From NCBI RefSeq assembly GCF_030687575.1, contig NZ_CP117439.1:1922001-1986000 (forward strand): a stretch of DNA of 64,000 nt, in the 5' to 3' direction. The stretch comes from Pseudomonas sp. FP2309 (lineage in GTDB: Bacteria > Pseudomonadota > Gammaproteobacteria > Pseudomonadales > Pseudomonadaceae). Positions 29,620 to 38,773 of the stretch are shown piece after piece (the stretch's first letter is position 1; each line of letters starts with the position of its first letter). The notes beneath the pieces are model-generated. The model was given only the letters and a program-made list of their open reading frames with translations. It made no database searches and was not told the DNA's origin. The position numbers were made by a program, and so were the translations under genes.

Positions 29620-30545
29620 GGGCGTTTTTCTCCTTCGGCCAATCGGGCGGCGACGCTGGCTTCGTCGACCTCTTCAATGCCCAGTGAGCGCGCGACTTGC
29701 GGGTTGCCCACGACTTTGAAGTGCTCGGGGTACAGCGCCCGTGGCCAAGTGGCCGGCGGGTGGTCCAGCAGACGGTCGAGTACCGCCAGCCAGTCAGACT
29801 GGTCGCTGTAGGTGCTGGCCAGGCTGCCGGCCTTCACAAAACCGGCGTTGGGCCCCACCAGCGGCAATTGCTGGGCGTAGCTGCTGAGCAGCAGGTTTTT
29901 CGCGGTTTTCGGGTTGTACAGTTGCGGGTCGTCCAGGCCGAGCAAAACGTCGCTGTTCCTGAACAGGGTTTGCAGCGCACGACTGTCATTGGTGTTGTCC
30001 CAGCGCTGGGGCACGATTTCCAGTTGCAACGCGGCTGCATGCTGGCGCAGCTCGGGCAGCAGGAATTCACTTTCTGCGCCATAGAGCACACCGACGCGCC
30101 GCGCCTGAGGCAGGATGCGGTTGATCAGTTGCAGTTGGCGCGCCAGGGGAGGGTCGCTCCATAACAGGCTGATGCGCGCATGCTGCAAAGCCCCTGGGCG
30201 CTGGTGGGCCTGCAGCCGGCTGATCCGCAGCACCAGGGTCGGTGGGCCCAGGGGATCTCGCAGTCGCCAGTCGAGTCCCGGCAGGTCCAGCAAGATCAGG
30301 CGCGTTTGGGCCGGCAATCCGTTGGGGGAGGGCAAGTCGCTGAGGGGCTTGAACGCGATGCGGTCTTCGGGGCGTTGTTCGGCCAGGGCGCGGGTAAAGG
30401 CCTGCACCCCGGCACCGTCTTCGGCGGCGGTGAGCAGGATGTCGGCACTCCATGCCGGTGTCGCCAGCAGCAGGCACGCGAGCACCACGGCGCGTCGCCA
30501 GAGCGTATGGATAAGGACGAAGGTCATCCGTGACGGGGTGTCCAT
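29616..30545 (-). CDS. Periplasmic ABC-substrate-binding-like protein in a sensor operon
   Basis: The 309-residue protein has a signal peptide ([15 protein letters not shown], cleavage near residue 34) and a fold resembling the ABC_sub_bind (PF04392-type) family: [21 protein letters not shown] near the start, [17 protein letters not shown] mid-way and [20 protein letters not shown] later. No permease or ATPase is encoded nearby. It sits between a TonB-dependent receptor gene (1-base gap) and a hybrid kinase gene (ATGA overlap), so it more likely presents a ligand to the kinase than feeds an importer. That role is inferred from context. An internal ATG at 30527 is an alternative start. Confidence 0.78.
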   Translation of the reverse strand: MDTPSRMTFVLIHTLWRRAVVLACLLLATPAWSADILLTAAEDGAGVQAFTRALAEQRPEDRIAFKPLSDLPSPNGLPAQTRLILLDLPGLDWRLRDPLGPPTLVLRISRLQAHQRPGALQHARISLLWSDPPLARQLQLINRILPQARRVGVLYGAESEFLLPELRQHAAALQLEIVPQRWDNTNDSRALQTLFRNSDVLLGLDDPQLYNPKTAKNLLLSSYAQQLPLVGPNAGFVKAGSLASTYSDQSDWLAVLDRLLDHPPATWPRALYPEHFKVVGNPQVARSLGIEEVDEASVAARLAEGEKRP

Positions 30546-30546
30546 G

Positions 30547-32721
30547 TCAGAACTCTAACTCCGCGCTGAAGTAGAGCACATGGCGATGGTCGTAATTGTT
30601 ATCGGCCCATGTGGTGGGCTGATTGTCCAGACGTTGTTGCAACATGCCGGCCAGCTCCACGTTGGCTTTGCCCAAGGCAATGCGCTTGGCCACCCGCAGG
30701 TCGACCCGTTCGAAGCGATATTGATTGAGCGCGTCGTCGCCATAGTAGAAGAGCGCACTTGACCAGCCCTGACCCCATTCACGCAGCCAGCCGGCCGAGC
30801 CACTGTTGCGTGCGGTTTGCGCTTTGTCCCGCGGGTTGCTGGAGGTGGCGTCGACATAAGCGTAGGTCAGGCGCAGGCGGTCGGCGTTGCTCACGCGCCA
30901 GTCGAACTGCGACTCGGCCCCGGTGAACCGCGCGCTGCTGGCGTTGCTGGCAATGTACTGATTGTTGCGCAGCGGCGAGCTGATCATGTCGGTGATTTCG
31001 TCGTAGAACAGCTTCACGTCCATGTTCAATCCGATGTCGGCAAAGAACCCGTTGTAGCCTAATTCCCGCGAGCGCATCAGTTCTTTGTCGAGGTTGCCCG
31101 GGCCGCGGGTCTTTACGAAGTACTGCCCGGAGCCCTGTCCGTAGGCGGGGGAGCTGAGGTTGGTGACGCGGTAGCTCCAGTTGACATTGTTCTCGAACAT
31201 GTCCGGCGAACGGATCGCCTCGGAGTACACCGCGCGCAGGCCGTGGCGCGGGTTGATCAGGTAGTTGACCGCCACCCGTGGTGTCAGCGAGGGGCCGCTC
31301 AGGTGCGTGTCCTCGAACATGGCGCCGCCTTGCAGCAACCAATGCTCGCTGGCGCGCCATTCCAGTTGGCCGAACAGGCGCCAGGTGGTGTCGTCCAGGG
31401 TGCCGTTGAAGTAGGTGTCCGAGTCGGCGCGGTCGTAGCGGTAGTTCATGCCGCTGACCAGGCGCAGGCTGTCGGACAGGCTGAGGGTGTCCTGGATTTC
31501 CAGGTCGTAGCGACTTTCACGGGTGCTCTGGTCGATGTCGCCGCACACGCTCTGGTTGGCGCCATTGCGCCATTGGTCAAGCACCTGGTTGGCCAGCGCC
31601 TGTTCGGCAGCGCTGCCCGGCGGCGCCGTGCCCTGGCTGTAGGTGTCCATATGCCGGGCGAGCAATTCGGCGTAGTTGGGGTTGATTTGCCACAACTGAG
31701 TCAGCTCGGGGCTGAACGACACCTTGGCGTCGCAGGCTTTCCAGATCTGCCGGCGGTCCCACTGTTGCGCTGAACCCTGGATATACAGGCTGTGTTCGGG
31801 GTTGAAGTCGAAGTTCCAGCGCAGCGAGCCCGCGTAGTCTTTGGCACTGACGTCTGAGTTGTTGCCGCCTTCGGTAATCCCGGCGAAAACCGGCGTGTAG
31901 GTATACGGGCGCTGGTTGGTACCTTCCTTGGCGTCCAGTTGCACGTCGATGCTCTGCTGCGTGTTCAGTGTCTGGCTCACCGCCAGGCTGAAGCGGTTGA
32001 GGCGCCGGCCGTCACGACGGTCGGCACCGGCGGCATCGCTGTCAAAACCGTCGTCTTGTTGCCCGGACAGCGACAGGCGCAAATCACCGGTGTCCCAACC
32101 CACGCCCTGGCTGGCATAAAAGTCGTTGATCCCGCGTTCGCCGCGAATGACCTTTACCCGAGAGCCGTGGCTGTTAGCCGGGGAACGCGTGAGAATATTC
32201 ACCACCGCCATCAAGGCATTGGCGCCGTAGCTGACGGTGTTGGGGCCGCGAAAGACTTCGATGCGCTCGATATCTTCCATGGCCACTGGAATGTCGCTCC
32301 AGTCGACGGTGGCCAGGCCTGCGCGGTACACCGAGCGACCGTCGATCAACACCTGCATGCGTCGTGCGTCGCTGGCGCTGGTGCCGTGGTAGTTCACCGC
32401 CGCCTGGTTGCCGGTGGTGTAGCCGACCATCATGCCCGGCACCAGGCGCAGCAGTTCGCTGATGTCCCGAGCGCCGCTGGCCTTGATCAGCTCGCTGTCG
32501 ATCACGGTCATGCTGCCGGGCACGGCGGCCGCCGATTGCTTGAGCCGCGTGGCGGTCAATACCTGCGGCAGTGGCTGGGCGTCGAGGAACAGGTCGTCGG
32601 CCAGCACGGCACCACTGCACAGCAGCATCAGCAACAGAGATGAACGGGGAGGAGGGCCCAGATGCACGACACGGCCTTGATAATGACGAATAGCCGCCCA
32701 TGTTAACTGAGGCGCGGCCAT
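30547..32721 (-). CDS. TonB-dependent outer-membrane receptor
   Basis: The 724-residue protein has a signal sequence ([15 protein letters not shown], about residues 27-41), a TonB-box-like segment ([12 protein letters not shown]), a plug domain ([63 protein letters not shown]) and a long beta-barrel ending in the aromatic C-terminus of outer-membrane proteins (YFSAELEF). No STN signalling domain is present, so it is not a standard sigma/anti-sigma transducer. The ligand is unknown; the plug resembles BtuB/colicin-type receptors. It is the first gene of an operon with a periplasmic binding protein and a hybrid kinase. The true start may lie inside the first 30 codons. Confidence 0.9.
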   Translation of the reverse strand: MAAPQLTWAAIRHYQGRVVHLGPPPRSSLLLMLLCSGAVLADDLFLDAQPLPQVLTATRLKQSAAAVPGSMTVIDSELIKASGARDISELLRLVPGMMVGYTTGNQAAVNYHGTSASDARRMQVLIDGRSVYRAGLATVDWSDIPVAMEDIERIEVFRGPNTVSYGANALMAVVNILTRSPANSHGSRVKVIRGERGINDFYASQGVGWDTGDLRLSLSGQQDDGFDSDAAGADRRDGRRLNRFSLAVSQTLNTQQSIDVQLDAKEGTNQRPYTYTPVFAGITEGGNNSDVSAKDYAGSLRWNFDFNPEHSLYIQGSAQQWDRRQIWKACDAKVSFSPELTQLWQINPNYAELLARHMDTYSQGTAPPGSAAEQALANQVLDQWRNGANQSVCGDIDQSTRESRYDLEIQDTLSLSDSLRLVSGMNYRYDRADSDTYFNGTLDDTTWRLFGQLEWRASEHWLLQGGAMFEDTHLSGPSLTPRVAVNYLINPRHGLRAVYSEAIRSPDMFENNVNWSYRVTNLSSPAYGQGSGQYFVKTRGPGNLDKELMRSRELGYNGFFADIGLNMDVKLFYDEITDMISSPLRNNQYIASNASSARFTGAESQFDWRVSNADRLRLTYAYVDATSSNPRDKAQTARNSGSAGWLREWGQGWSSALFYYGDDALNQYRFERVDLRVAKRIALGKANVELAGMLQQRLDNQPTTWADNNYDHRHVLYFSAELEF

Positions 32722-32819
32722 TTGCCAGTCGCCGCCCTTGCAATTACTTCACACAGGCATGGCATTTTCCGACAGACGCACGAATTGACACGGGGGCTGG
32801 CCGCAAGCGGGTCGGCCCG

Positions 32820-32825
32820 TATAAT
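32820..32825 (+). promoter_or_regulatory. Perfect -10 element upstream of gpsA
   Basis: TATAAT lies 38 bases before the gpsA ATG and is followed by a GC-rich discriminator. No good -35 sits 16-18 bases upstream; the TTGACA at 32785-32790 is 29 bases away and cannot pair with it. Confidence 0.5.
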
Positions 32826-32862
32826 GCCGCCATCGCCACTGGTATGGATTAACGGATTGCAT

Positions 32863-33888
32863 ATGACTGAACAGCGCCCTATTGCGGTCCTGGGAGGCGG
32901 AAGTTTTGGTACCGCCGTGGCTAACCTGCTGGCCGAGAATGGCCATGTGGTGCGCCAGTGGATGCGAGATCCCGAGCAGGCCGAGGCCATTCGCGTGCAT
33001 CGGGAGAACCCGCGTTACCTGAAAGGCATCAAGATTCATCCGGCGGTCGAGCCGGTGACCGACCTGCAGGCCACGTTGACTGCCAGCGACCTGTGCTTTG
33101 TCGCGCTGCCGTCCAGTGCGTTGCGTTCGGTGCTGGCGCCTCACGCCGACCGCCTGGCGGGCAAAATGCTGGTCAGCCTGACCAAGGGCATCGAGGCACA
33201 GACCTTCAAGCTGATGAGTGAAATTCTTGAAGAAATCGCCCCCAAGGCGCGCATTGGCGTGCTGTCGGGGCCGAACCTGGCGCGGGAAGTGGCTGAGCAT
33301 GCGCTCACCGCCACGGTGGTCGCCAGCGAAGACGAAGCCTTGTGCGAGCGCGTTCAAGCCGTGCTGCATGGCCGCACGTTTCGCGTCTATGCCAGTGGCG
33401 ATCGTTTCGGCGTCGAGCTGGGTGGGGCGCTCAAGAATGTCTACGCGATCATCGCCGGGATGGCGGTGGCCCTGGGCATGGGCGAAAACACCAAAAGTAT
33501 GCTGATTACCCGCGCGCTGGCAGAAATGACCCGTTTCGCGGTGAACCAGGGTGCCAACCCGATGACCTTCCTGGGGCTGGCGGGCGTGGGCGACCTGATC
33601 GTCACCTGCTCGTCGCCGAAAAGCCGCAACTATCAGGTGGGGTTCGCACTCGGCCAAGGCTTGAGCCTTGAAGACGCGGTGACGCGTCTGGGCGAAGTGG
33701 CCGAGGGGGTCAACACCCTCAAAGTGCTCAAGGCCAAGGCCCAGGAAGTGGGGGTGTACATGCCGCTGGTCGCCGGGCTGCACGCGATCCTGTTTGAAGG
33801 GCGCACGTTGAATCAGGTCATCGAGCTGCTGATGCGCGCCGAACCGAAAACCGATGTCGACTTTATTTCCACCAGTGGTTTCAACTGA
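32863..33888 (+). CDS. gpsA: Glycerol-3-phosphate dehydrogenase [NAD(P)+]
   Basis: The 341-residue cytosolic enzyme reduces dihydroxyacetone phosphate to sn-glycerol-3-phosphate, the backbone of phospholipids. The N-terminal Rossmann motif [17 protein letters not shown], the middle [12 protein letters not shown] and the C-terminal substrate block [17 protein letters not shown] with the catalytic lysine are intact. I start it at ATG 32863 ([12 protein letters not shown]), since the open frame upstream of it is not conserved. It is divergent from the TonB-receptor operon and is followed by a DUF4389 gene after 10 bases and sixA. Confidence 0.95.
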   Translation: MTEQRPIAVLGGGSFGTAVANLLAENGHVVRQWMRDPEQAEAIRVHRENPRYLKGIKIHPAVEPVTDLQATLTASDLCFVALPSSALRSVLAPHADRLAGKMLVSLTKGIEAQTFKLMSEILEEIAPKARIGVLSGPNLAREVAEHALTATVVASEDEALCERVQAVLHGRTFRVYASGDRFGVELGGALKNVYAIIAGMAVALGMGENTKSMLITRALAEMTRFAVNQGANPMTFLGLAGVGDLIVTCSSPKSRNYQVGFALGQGLSLEDAVTRLGEVAEGVNTLKVLKAKAQEVGVYMPLVAGLHAILFEGRTLNQVIELLMRAEPKTDVDFISTSGFN

Positions 33889-33898
33889 GGAACGCGTC

Positions 33899-34246
33899 AT
33901 GAACGACCCCAAAGCAGCCCCCAAGTACGAATCCATTGTGCTGCGCATTCTGTGGATGCTGGTGTTTGCCCTGGTGTGGCAAGTCGCGCAGTTCCTGCTC
34001 GGTGCACTGGTTGTGGTGCAGTTGATCTACCGTCTGGTCTACGGGGCACCGAACCTGGGCCTGATGAACGTTGGCGACAGCCTCAGCCAGTTTCTTGCTC
34101 AGATCGGACGCTTCGGCAGTTTTCATAGCGAGCAAAAGCCTTGGCCGTTCGCCGACTGGCCAACCCCGCGCGCGCCCGAGGGCGAGCCCGCCCACAGCGT
34201 ACCGCCGGCGCCGCACCCGGTGCGTGATGAAGAGCCGAAACTGTGA
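33899..34246 (+). CDS. DUF4389 family membrane protein
   Basis: The 115-residue protein has one or two hydrophobic segments (about residues 18-48, LRILWMLVFALVWQVAQFLLGALVVVQLIY in part), the DUF4389 pattern RLVYGAPNLGLMNVGDSLSQFLAQI, and a proline-rich acidic tail. TGAGG lies 8 bases before the ATG, while the earlier in-frame ATG lies inside gpsA. Its stop overlaps the sixA start as GTGA. The gpsA-DUF4389-sixA order is, from memory, conserved in Pseudomonas, but the family has no known function. Confidence 0.85.
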   Translation: MNDPKAAPKYESIVLRILWMLVFALVWQVAQFLLGALVVVQLIYRLVYGAPNLGLMNVGDSLSQFLAQIGRFGSFHSEQKPWPFADWPTPRAPEGEPAHSVPPAPHPVRDEEPKL

Positions 34247-34692
34247 AACTGTGGATCTTGCGCCACGGTGAGGCCGAAGGGCATGCCCGTACCGACGCCG
34301 AGCGCAACCTGACCGAGCATGGCCGTGGCGAGGTGTTGCGCAGTGCCGCGCACCTGATCGGTCAACCCCTGAGCGCCATCATTGCCAGCCCGTATGTGCG
34401 GGCGCAGCAGACCGCGCAACTGGTGCGCGAGGCGCTGGGGTTTGAACCTGAGATCCGCACGGTGGCGTGGCTCACGCCCGACGGCAACCCGCTGCAGGTG
34501 CTGCAACAGCTCGACACCGACGACACTGTGCTGCTGGTCAGTCATCAACCCTTGGTCGGCAGCCTGATCAGCTTTTTGCAGCATGGTCATCAGCGCCAGC
34601 CGCAACCGATGTTCACTGCCAGCCTGGCGGAACTGGAGGGCGACTTCCCGCTGGCGGGGCTGATGAGCCTGGTGAGTGTGAAGAACCCATAG
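34243..34692 (+). CDS. sixA: Phosphohistidine phosphatase SixA
   Basis: The 149-residue histidine-phosphatase-superfamily protein begins MKLWILRHGEAE, with the RHG motif at residues 7-9 whose His8 is the transient phospho-acceptor. It has the second catalytic histidine in VLLVSHQPLVG and SPYVRAQQTA in between. SixA removes phosphate from histidine in phosphorelay or PTS-Ntr proteins. It starts at GTG 34243, overlapping the DUF4389 stop, so it is translationally coupled. Length fits the short SixA class. Confidence 0.92.
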   Translation: MKLWILRHGEAEGHARTDAERNLTEHGRGEVLRSAAHLIGQPLSAIIASPYVRAQQTAQLVREALGFEPEIRTVAWLTPDGNPLQVLQQLDTDDTVLLVSHQPLVGSLISFLQHGHQRQPQPMFTASLAELEGDFPLAGLMSLVSVKNP

Positions 34693-34725
34693 GCGTGCGC
34701 GCGGCGTTGTGTGTGCTATATAGTC

Positions 34726-34745
34726 AACCAAGCAAGTGCTTGGTT
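34726..34745 (+). promoter_or_regulatory. Perfect palindromic operator upstream of the acyl-CoA synthetase gene
   Basis: AACCAAGCAAGTGCTTGGTT has perfect 9-base arms around a 2-base centre, and partial symmetry continues outward (ATAG on the left, CTAT on the right). A CTATAT -10-like sequence overlaps its left edge. The form is typical of a TetR-family operator, and such operators often control acyl-CoA genes in Pseudomonas. No cognate regulator gene is adjacent. Confidence 0.65.
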
Positions 34746-34776
34746 GGCTATGGTGGACCACAAAGGAGCGCGCCCC

Positions 34777-36429
34777 ATGTCTGTCGCAGTTCGTTTGCCG
34801 TTGCAGGTTTTCTTCGAACGTGAGGCGCGACATCCGCGCCAGCCTTTTCTGGTGCAGCCCATTGGCGGCGGCCAAGTGCAGACGCTTTCCTGGGGGGATG
34901 CAGCGCACCAGGCCCGTTGCGCCGCGCACTGGCTGCGCGCCCAGGCGTTGCCCCAGGGCTCGCACATTGCCCTTATCTCGAAAAACTGCGCGCACTGGAT
35001 CATTGCTGACCTGGCGATCTGGATGGCCGGGCATGTCTCGGTTCCGCTCTATCCCAACCTCACCGCTGAATCCGTCGCTCACGTACTCAATCATTCCGAA
35101 GCGGCGCTGGTGCTCGTCGGCAAACTTGATGACTGGCCGGCCATGGCCCCTGGCGTACCGCACGGATTACCTACGATAGGCTTGCCGCTGTGTCCGCCAG
35201 GCGCGTTCGACTTCAGCTGGACCGATCTGCAAGCCTGCGCGCCGATCAACGACAACCCCGCACCTGACACTGGCGACCTTGCCACCATCATCTACACCTC
35301 CGGCACCACCGGCTTGCCCAAAGGTGTCATGCACAGCTTCGGCGCCCTGGGTTTTGCCGCCACCTATGGCACTGAGCTGTTTGGCCTGGGGGAGGGTGAC
35401 CGGCTGCTGTCGTACTTGCCGCTGTGCCACGTGGCGGAGCGGATGTTTGTGGAGATGGCCTCGATCTATACCGGGCAAACCGTGTTTTTCGCCGAGAGCC
35501 TGGAGACCTTTCTGACGGACTTGCGCAGGGCGCGGCCGACAGCATTGTTCGGCGTGCCGCGCATCTGGACCAAATTCCAGCTGGGCGTGTACGCCAGGAT
35601 CCCGCAGAAACGCCTCGATACCCTGCTGCGCTTGCCGTTTATCGGCAAGCGCGTGGGCCATAAGGTGCTGGCCGGTCTGGGGCTGGACGCGTTGCGCATT
35701 GCGCTGTCGGGCGCGGCACCGGTTCCCGAAGCGCTGCTGCGTTGGTACCTGCGCCTGGGCCTGGATGTGCTGGAGGTGTACGGGATGACCGAGAGTTGCG
35801 GCTACTCCCACGTGTGCCGGCCCGGCCAGCAGAAAATCGGTTGGATCGGCATGCCGTGCCCAGGCGTCGAGGTGCGGATCGACGCGTCGGGCGAAGTGCA
35901 GGTGCGCAGCGGTGCGACCATGCTTGGCTACTTCAAGGACCCGGAGAAAACCGCCGAAACACTCACTGCCGATGGCTTCCTGCGTACGGGCGACAAAGGC
36001 GAGCAGGACGCCGACGGCCGCTTGCGCCTGACGGGACGCCTCAAGGAAATCTTCAAGACCAGCAAGGGCAAATACGTCGCCCCGGCACCGATCGAGAACC
36101 GCCTGGCCGAGCACGCGCACATTGAGCAGGTGTGCGTGGTGGGCGATGGCCTTGTCGCGCCCATCGCGTTGTGCGTGCTGGCGACGGTGGGCGGCGATGA
36201 CCGACAAGCCTTACGCAACAGCCTTGAACGCTGGCTGGAACAGGTCAACCAAGGGCTGGATAAACACGAACGTCTGCGCCAGTTGGTGGTGGTCAAGGAC
36301 AATTGGGCGGTGGAAAACGGCTTTCTGACGCCGACCCTGAAAATCAGGCGCGCCATCATCGAGTCGACTTACGGCGCACAATTGCCGGTGTGGAGCGAGC
36401 GTTCCGAGACCGTTGTGTGGCAGGATTAG
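34777..36429 (+). CDS. AMP-binding long-chain acyl-CoA synthetase
   Basis: The 550-residue adenylate-forming enzyme activates a carboxylic acid, probably a fatty acid, to its CoA ester. The P-loop motif YTSGTTGLPKGVMHSF (about residue 175), the A5 motif EVYGMTESCGYS, the GYFKDPEKTAETLTADGFLRTGD block and the C-terminal GRLKEIFKTSKGKYVAP are present, with the catalytic lysine region. This C-terminal motif is typical of FadD15-like long-chain ligases. AAAGGAG 8 bases before ATG 34777 fixes the start. A perfect palindromic operator lies about 30 bases upstream. The next genes encode a thioesterase and two esterase-like proteins. Confidence 0.9.
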   Translation: MSVAVRLPLQVFFEREARHPRQPFLVQPIGGGQVQTLSWGDAAHQARCAAHWLRAQALPQGSHIALISKNCAHWIIADLAIWMAGHVSVPLYPNLTAESVAHVLNHSEAALVLVGKLDDWPAMAPGVPHGLPTIGLPLCPPGAFDFSWTDLQACAPINDNPAPDTGDLATIIYTSGTTGLPKGVMHSFGALGFAATYGTELFGLGEGDRLLSYLPLCHVAERMFVEMASIYTGQTVFFAESLETFLTDLRRARPTALFGVPRIWTKFQLGVYARIPQKRLDTLLRLPFIGKRVGHKVLAGLGLDALRIALSGAAPVPEALLRWYLRLGLDVLEVYGMTESCGYSHVCRPGQQKIGWIGMPCPGVEVRIDASGEVQVRSGATMLGYFKDPEKTAETLTADGFLRTGDKGEQDADGRLRLTGRLKEIFKTSKGKYVAPAPIENRLAEHAHIEQVCVVGDGLVAPIALCVLATVGGDDRQALRNSLERWLEQVNQGLDKHERLRQLVVVKDNWAVENGFLTPTLKIRRAIIESTYGAQLPVWSERSETVVWQD

Positions 36430-36459
36430 GCTCATCATAAAACCGACAAGGACAATCGT

Positions 36460-36903
36460 ATGAGCCTGTGGCGCACCCAACCGAATATCGAACAGCTAAA
36501 CGCGGCCCAGAAAAACACCATCGGTGAACTGCTGGATATCCGCTTTGAAAGCTTCGACGACGATTCCCTGACCGCCAGCATGGTGGTCGATCACCGCACC
36601 CATCAGCCCTACGGCCTGTTGCATGGTGGCGCCTCGGTGGTGCTGGCCGAGAGTGTCGGCTCCACGGCCGCTTACCTGTGCATTGATGCCAGCAAGTTCT
36701 ATTGCGTGGGGCTGGAGGTGAATGCCAATCACCTGCGTGGTGTGCGCAGCGGGCGGGTGACGGCGGTGGCCAAGGCGATTCATATCGGCCGTACCACGCA
36801 GGTGTGGGACATTCGCTTGACCACCGAGGATGGCAAGACCAACTGCGTGTCGCGCCTGACCATGGCGGTGGTGCCGCTGGGCGAGAACCCGCCGGCGCGA
36901 TAG
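36460..36903 (+). CDS. Hotdog-fold thioesterase (EntH/YdiI-like)
   Basis: The 147-residue protein is a PaaI-superfamily thioesterase: PYGLLHGGASVVLAESVGSTAA (about residues 47-68) contains the HGG turn and the catalytic Glu64, and LEVNANHLRGVRSGRVTA forms the second half. This subtype (glutamate in the active-site helix) resembles MenI/YdiI and EntH, which hydrolyse 1,4-dihydroxy-2-naphthoyl-CoA or aryl thioesters. Here it follows an acyl-CoA synthetase by 30 bases, so it may reset CoA esters made by that enzyme. AAGGAC is a good ribosome site. Confidence 0.9.
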   Translation: MSLWRTQPNIEQLNAAQKNTIGELLDIRFESFDDDSLTASMVVDHRTHQPYGLLHGGASVVLAESVGSTAAYLCIDASKFYCVGLEVNANHLRGVRSGRVTAVAKAIHIGRTTQVWDIRLTTEDGKTNCVSRLTMAVVPLGENPPAR

Positions 36904-37000
36904 GCGCGGCGTGAGTGTCATCATTCCTGGCAGTTACAGTCATTGCCGGGTTGGCCAGGCCTGGTGACAATCCACTTTTGTTTTTGCAGATGGGTCCGGT

Positions 37001-37804
37001 ATGTCGCAGCACGTGTTTTTTGCTCACGCCAATGGCTTCCCTTCGGCCACGTACGGCAAGTTGTTTGCCGCCCTGGCTCCGGAATACGCAGTGGCTCACC
37101 TGCCGCAGCACGGTCACGACCCCAGGTTTCCAGTGGACGACAACTGGCAGAACCTGGTGGATGAGTTGATCCACCATCTGGAGCAACAGCCAGAACCGGT
37201 GTGGGGCGTGGGTCACTCCCTGGGAGGCGTGTTGCATCTGCATGCGGCGTTGCGCTGCCCGCAGTTGTATCGCGGGGTGGTGATGCTTGATTCACCCGTG
37301 CTGACCCGCGCCGATCGCTGGGTGATCCGCGCCGCCAAACGCTTCGGTTTTATCGATCGTCTCACCCCGGCCGGACGCACCCTGGGCCGTCGTGAGGAGT
37401 TCAGTGACCTTGACGCCGCACGCAGTTATTTTGCCGGCAAGACCCTGTTCCGTGGCTTCGACCCGGAATGCTTCGAGGCCTACCTGCAACATGGTCTTTA
37501 CCAGGCGGGCGATCGCCTGCGGTTGCGCTTCGATCCGGCCACCGAAATCAGTATCTACCGGGGTGTACCCCATACCAGCCCGGGCCAGGTGCGCCAGTTG
37601 AAGGTGCCGCTGGCGGTGGTGCGCGGGCGCCAGAGCCGTGTGGTGATGCGTCACCATGCCAGCGGCGTGGACCGCCTGCCCATGGGCGAAATGCTCACCA
37701 TGCCGGGCGGGCACATGTTCCCTCTCGAGCGCCCTCAGGACACCGCCGCGTTGATCAAGAACCTGTTCGCCCGCTGGCAACTCCGTGAGCGCAGTTGCGC
37801 ATGA
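37001..37804 (+). CDS. Alpha/beta hydrolase
   Basis: The 267-residue protein has an early HANGFPSATYGKLF segment, the nucleophile elbow GHSLGG with Ser73 and a C-terminal catalytic histidine in MPGGHMFPLERPQDTAAL. Proteins of this type (short lid, no signal peptide) are cytosolic esterases or lipases of unknown substrate. Its stop overlaps the next hydrolase gene as ATGA, so the pair is coupled. The ribosome site before ATG 37001 is weak. Context suggests a role in acyl ester turnover. Confidence 0.87.
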   Translation: MSQHVFFAHANGFPSATYGKLFAALAPEYAVAHLPQHGHDPRFPVDDNWQNLVDELIHHLEQQPEPVWGVGHSLGGVLHLHAALRCPQLYRGVVMLDSPVLTRADRWVIRAAKRFGFIDRLTPAGRTLGRREEFSDLDAARSYFAGKTLFRGFDPECFEAYLQHGLYQAGDRLRLRFDPATEISIYRGVPHTSPGQVRQLKVPLAVVRGRQSRVVMRHHASGVDRLPMGEMLTMPGGHMFPLERPQDTAALIKNLFARWQLRERSCA

Positions 37805-38655
37805 GCACGCCGGTAGAAGAAGTCCGCCTGAGCCTGCCTCACATCGAATTGGCCGCGCATCTGTTCGGCCCCGAAGACGGTTTGCCGGTGATTGCCCTGC
37901 ATGGCTGGCTGGACAACGCCAACAGCTTTGCGCGTCTGGCGCCGAAGCTGCGGGGCCTGCGCATCGTGGCATTGGACATGGCGGGGCACGGGCATTCGGC
38001 GCATCGTCCTGCGGGAGCCGGTTATGCCTTGTGGGATTATGTCTTTGATGTGCTTCAAGTGGCTGAACAACTGGGTTGGAAACGTTTTGCATTACTTGGT
38101 CATTCCCTTGGCGCCATCGTTTCCCTGGTGCTGGCCGGCGCCATGCCGGAACGGGTGACGCACCTCGGTTTGATCGACGGTGTCATCCCCCCGACGGCCA
38201 GCGGCGAGAACGCGGCGGAGCGTCTGGGCATGGCGCTGCAGGCGCAATTGAACCTGCAAGGCAAGCATAAGCCGGTCTACAACACCCTGGATCGCGCGGT
38301 TGAAGCACGCATGAAAGGCTTGGTGGCCGTCAGTCGTGAAGCCGCCGAACTGCTGGCCCAACGCGGTTTGATGCCGGTGCCGGAGGGGTATACCTGGCGT
38401 ACCGATAGCCGTCTGACCCTGGCTTCGCCGGTGCGTTTGACCGACGAACAAGCCATGGCTTTCGTGCGGCGTGTCGCGTGCCCTACGCAGTTGGTGGTGG
38501 CGGCCGATGGCATGTTGGCGAAACATCCCGAATTGCTTTCCCAACTACCCTTTACCGTCGCGACGCTGCCAGGCGGCCATCATTTACACCTCAATGATGA
38601 GCCCGGCGCCGTGCTTGTTGCAGACTGTTTCAATCGGTTCTTCTGCGCGCCTTGA
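37801..38655 (+). CDS. Alpha/beta hydrolase, second of a coupled pair
   Basis: The 284-residue protein has the oxyanion loop ALHGWLDNANSF, nucleophile Ser102 in GHSLGAIVSLVL, and a terminal LPGGHHLHLNDEPG histidine, a complete serine-hydrolase set. It differs clearly from its upstream neighbour (GHSLGA rather than GHSLGG), so the two are not a recent duplication. ATG 37801 overlaps the upstream stop (ATGA); the in-frame ATG at 37795 is also possible. Homologues in Pseudomonas are called serine hydrolases or putative lipases; the substrate is unknown. Confidence 0.87.
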   Translation: MSTPVEEVRLSLPHIELAAHLFGPEDGLPVIALHGWLDNANSFARLAPKLRGLRIVALDMAGHGHSAHRPAGAGYALWDYVFDVLQVAEQLGWKRFALLGHSLGAIVSLVLAGAMPERVTHLGLIDGVIPPTASGENAAERLGMALQAQLNLQGKHKPVYNTLDRAVEARMKGLVAVSREAAELLAQRGLMPVPEGYTWRTDSRLTLASPVRLTDEQAMAFVRRVACPTQLVVAADGMLAKHPELLSQLPFTVATLPGGHHLHLNDEPGAVLVADCFNRFFCAP

Positions 38656-38704
38656 CTTGGGGCGGTCAACTGCCGAGGCTGGGCGGATTGAAAGGGAGTC
38701 AACC

Positions 38705-38773
38705 ATGAACAATCTCAACCACGCGCTCAACGCTGCCGTGACCTCCAATGGCCAGGGCGCGTTGAGCTTATGA
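38705..38773 (+). CDS. Possible 22-residue peptide coupled to the DUF4892 gene
   Basis: The sequence AAAGGGAG sits 6 bases before an ATG that opens a 22-codon frame (MNNLNHALNAAVTSNGQGAL plus SL). Its TGA overlaps the DUF4892 ATG as ATGA. The DUF4892 start has no good ribosome site of its own, so this ORF may exist to load ribosomes. The peptide is polar and shows no signal or membrane segment. It could instead be a chance ORF that merely provides a ribosome site. Confidence 0.4.
   Translation: MNNLNHALNAAVTSNGQGALSL

Noticed and set aside
32785..32825. TTGACA and TATAAT upstream of gpsA as a promoter pair
   Set aside because: They are 29 bases apart, too far for sigma70; only the TATAAT is kept as a possible -10.
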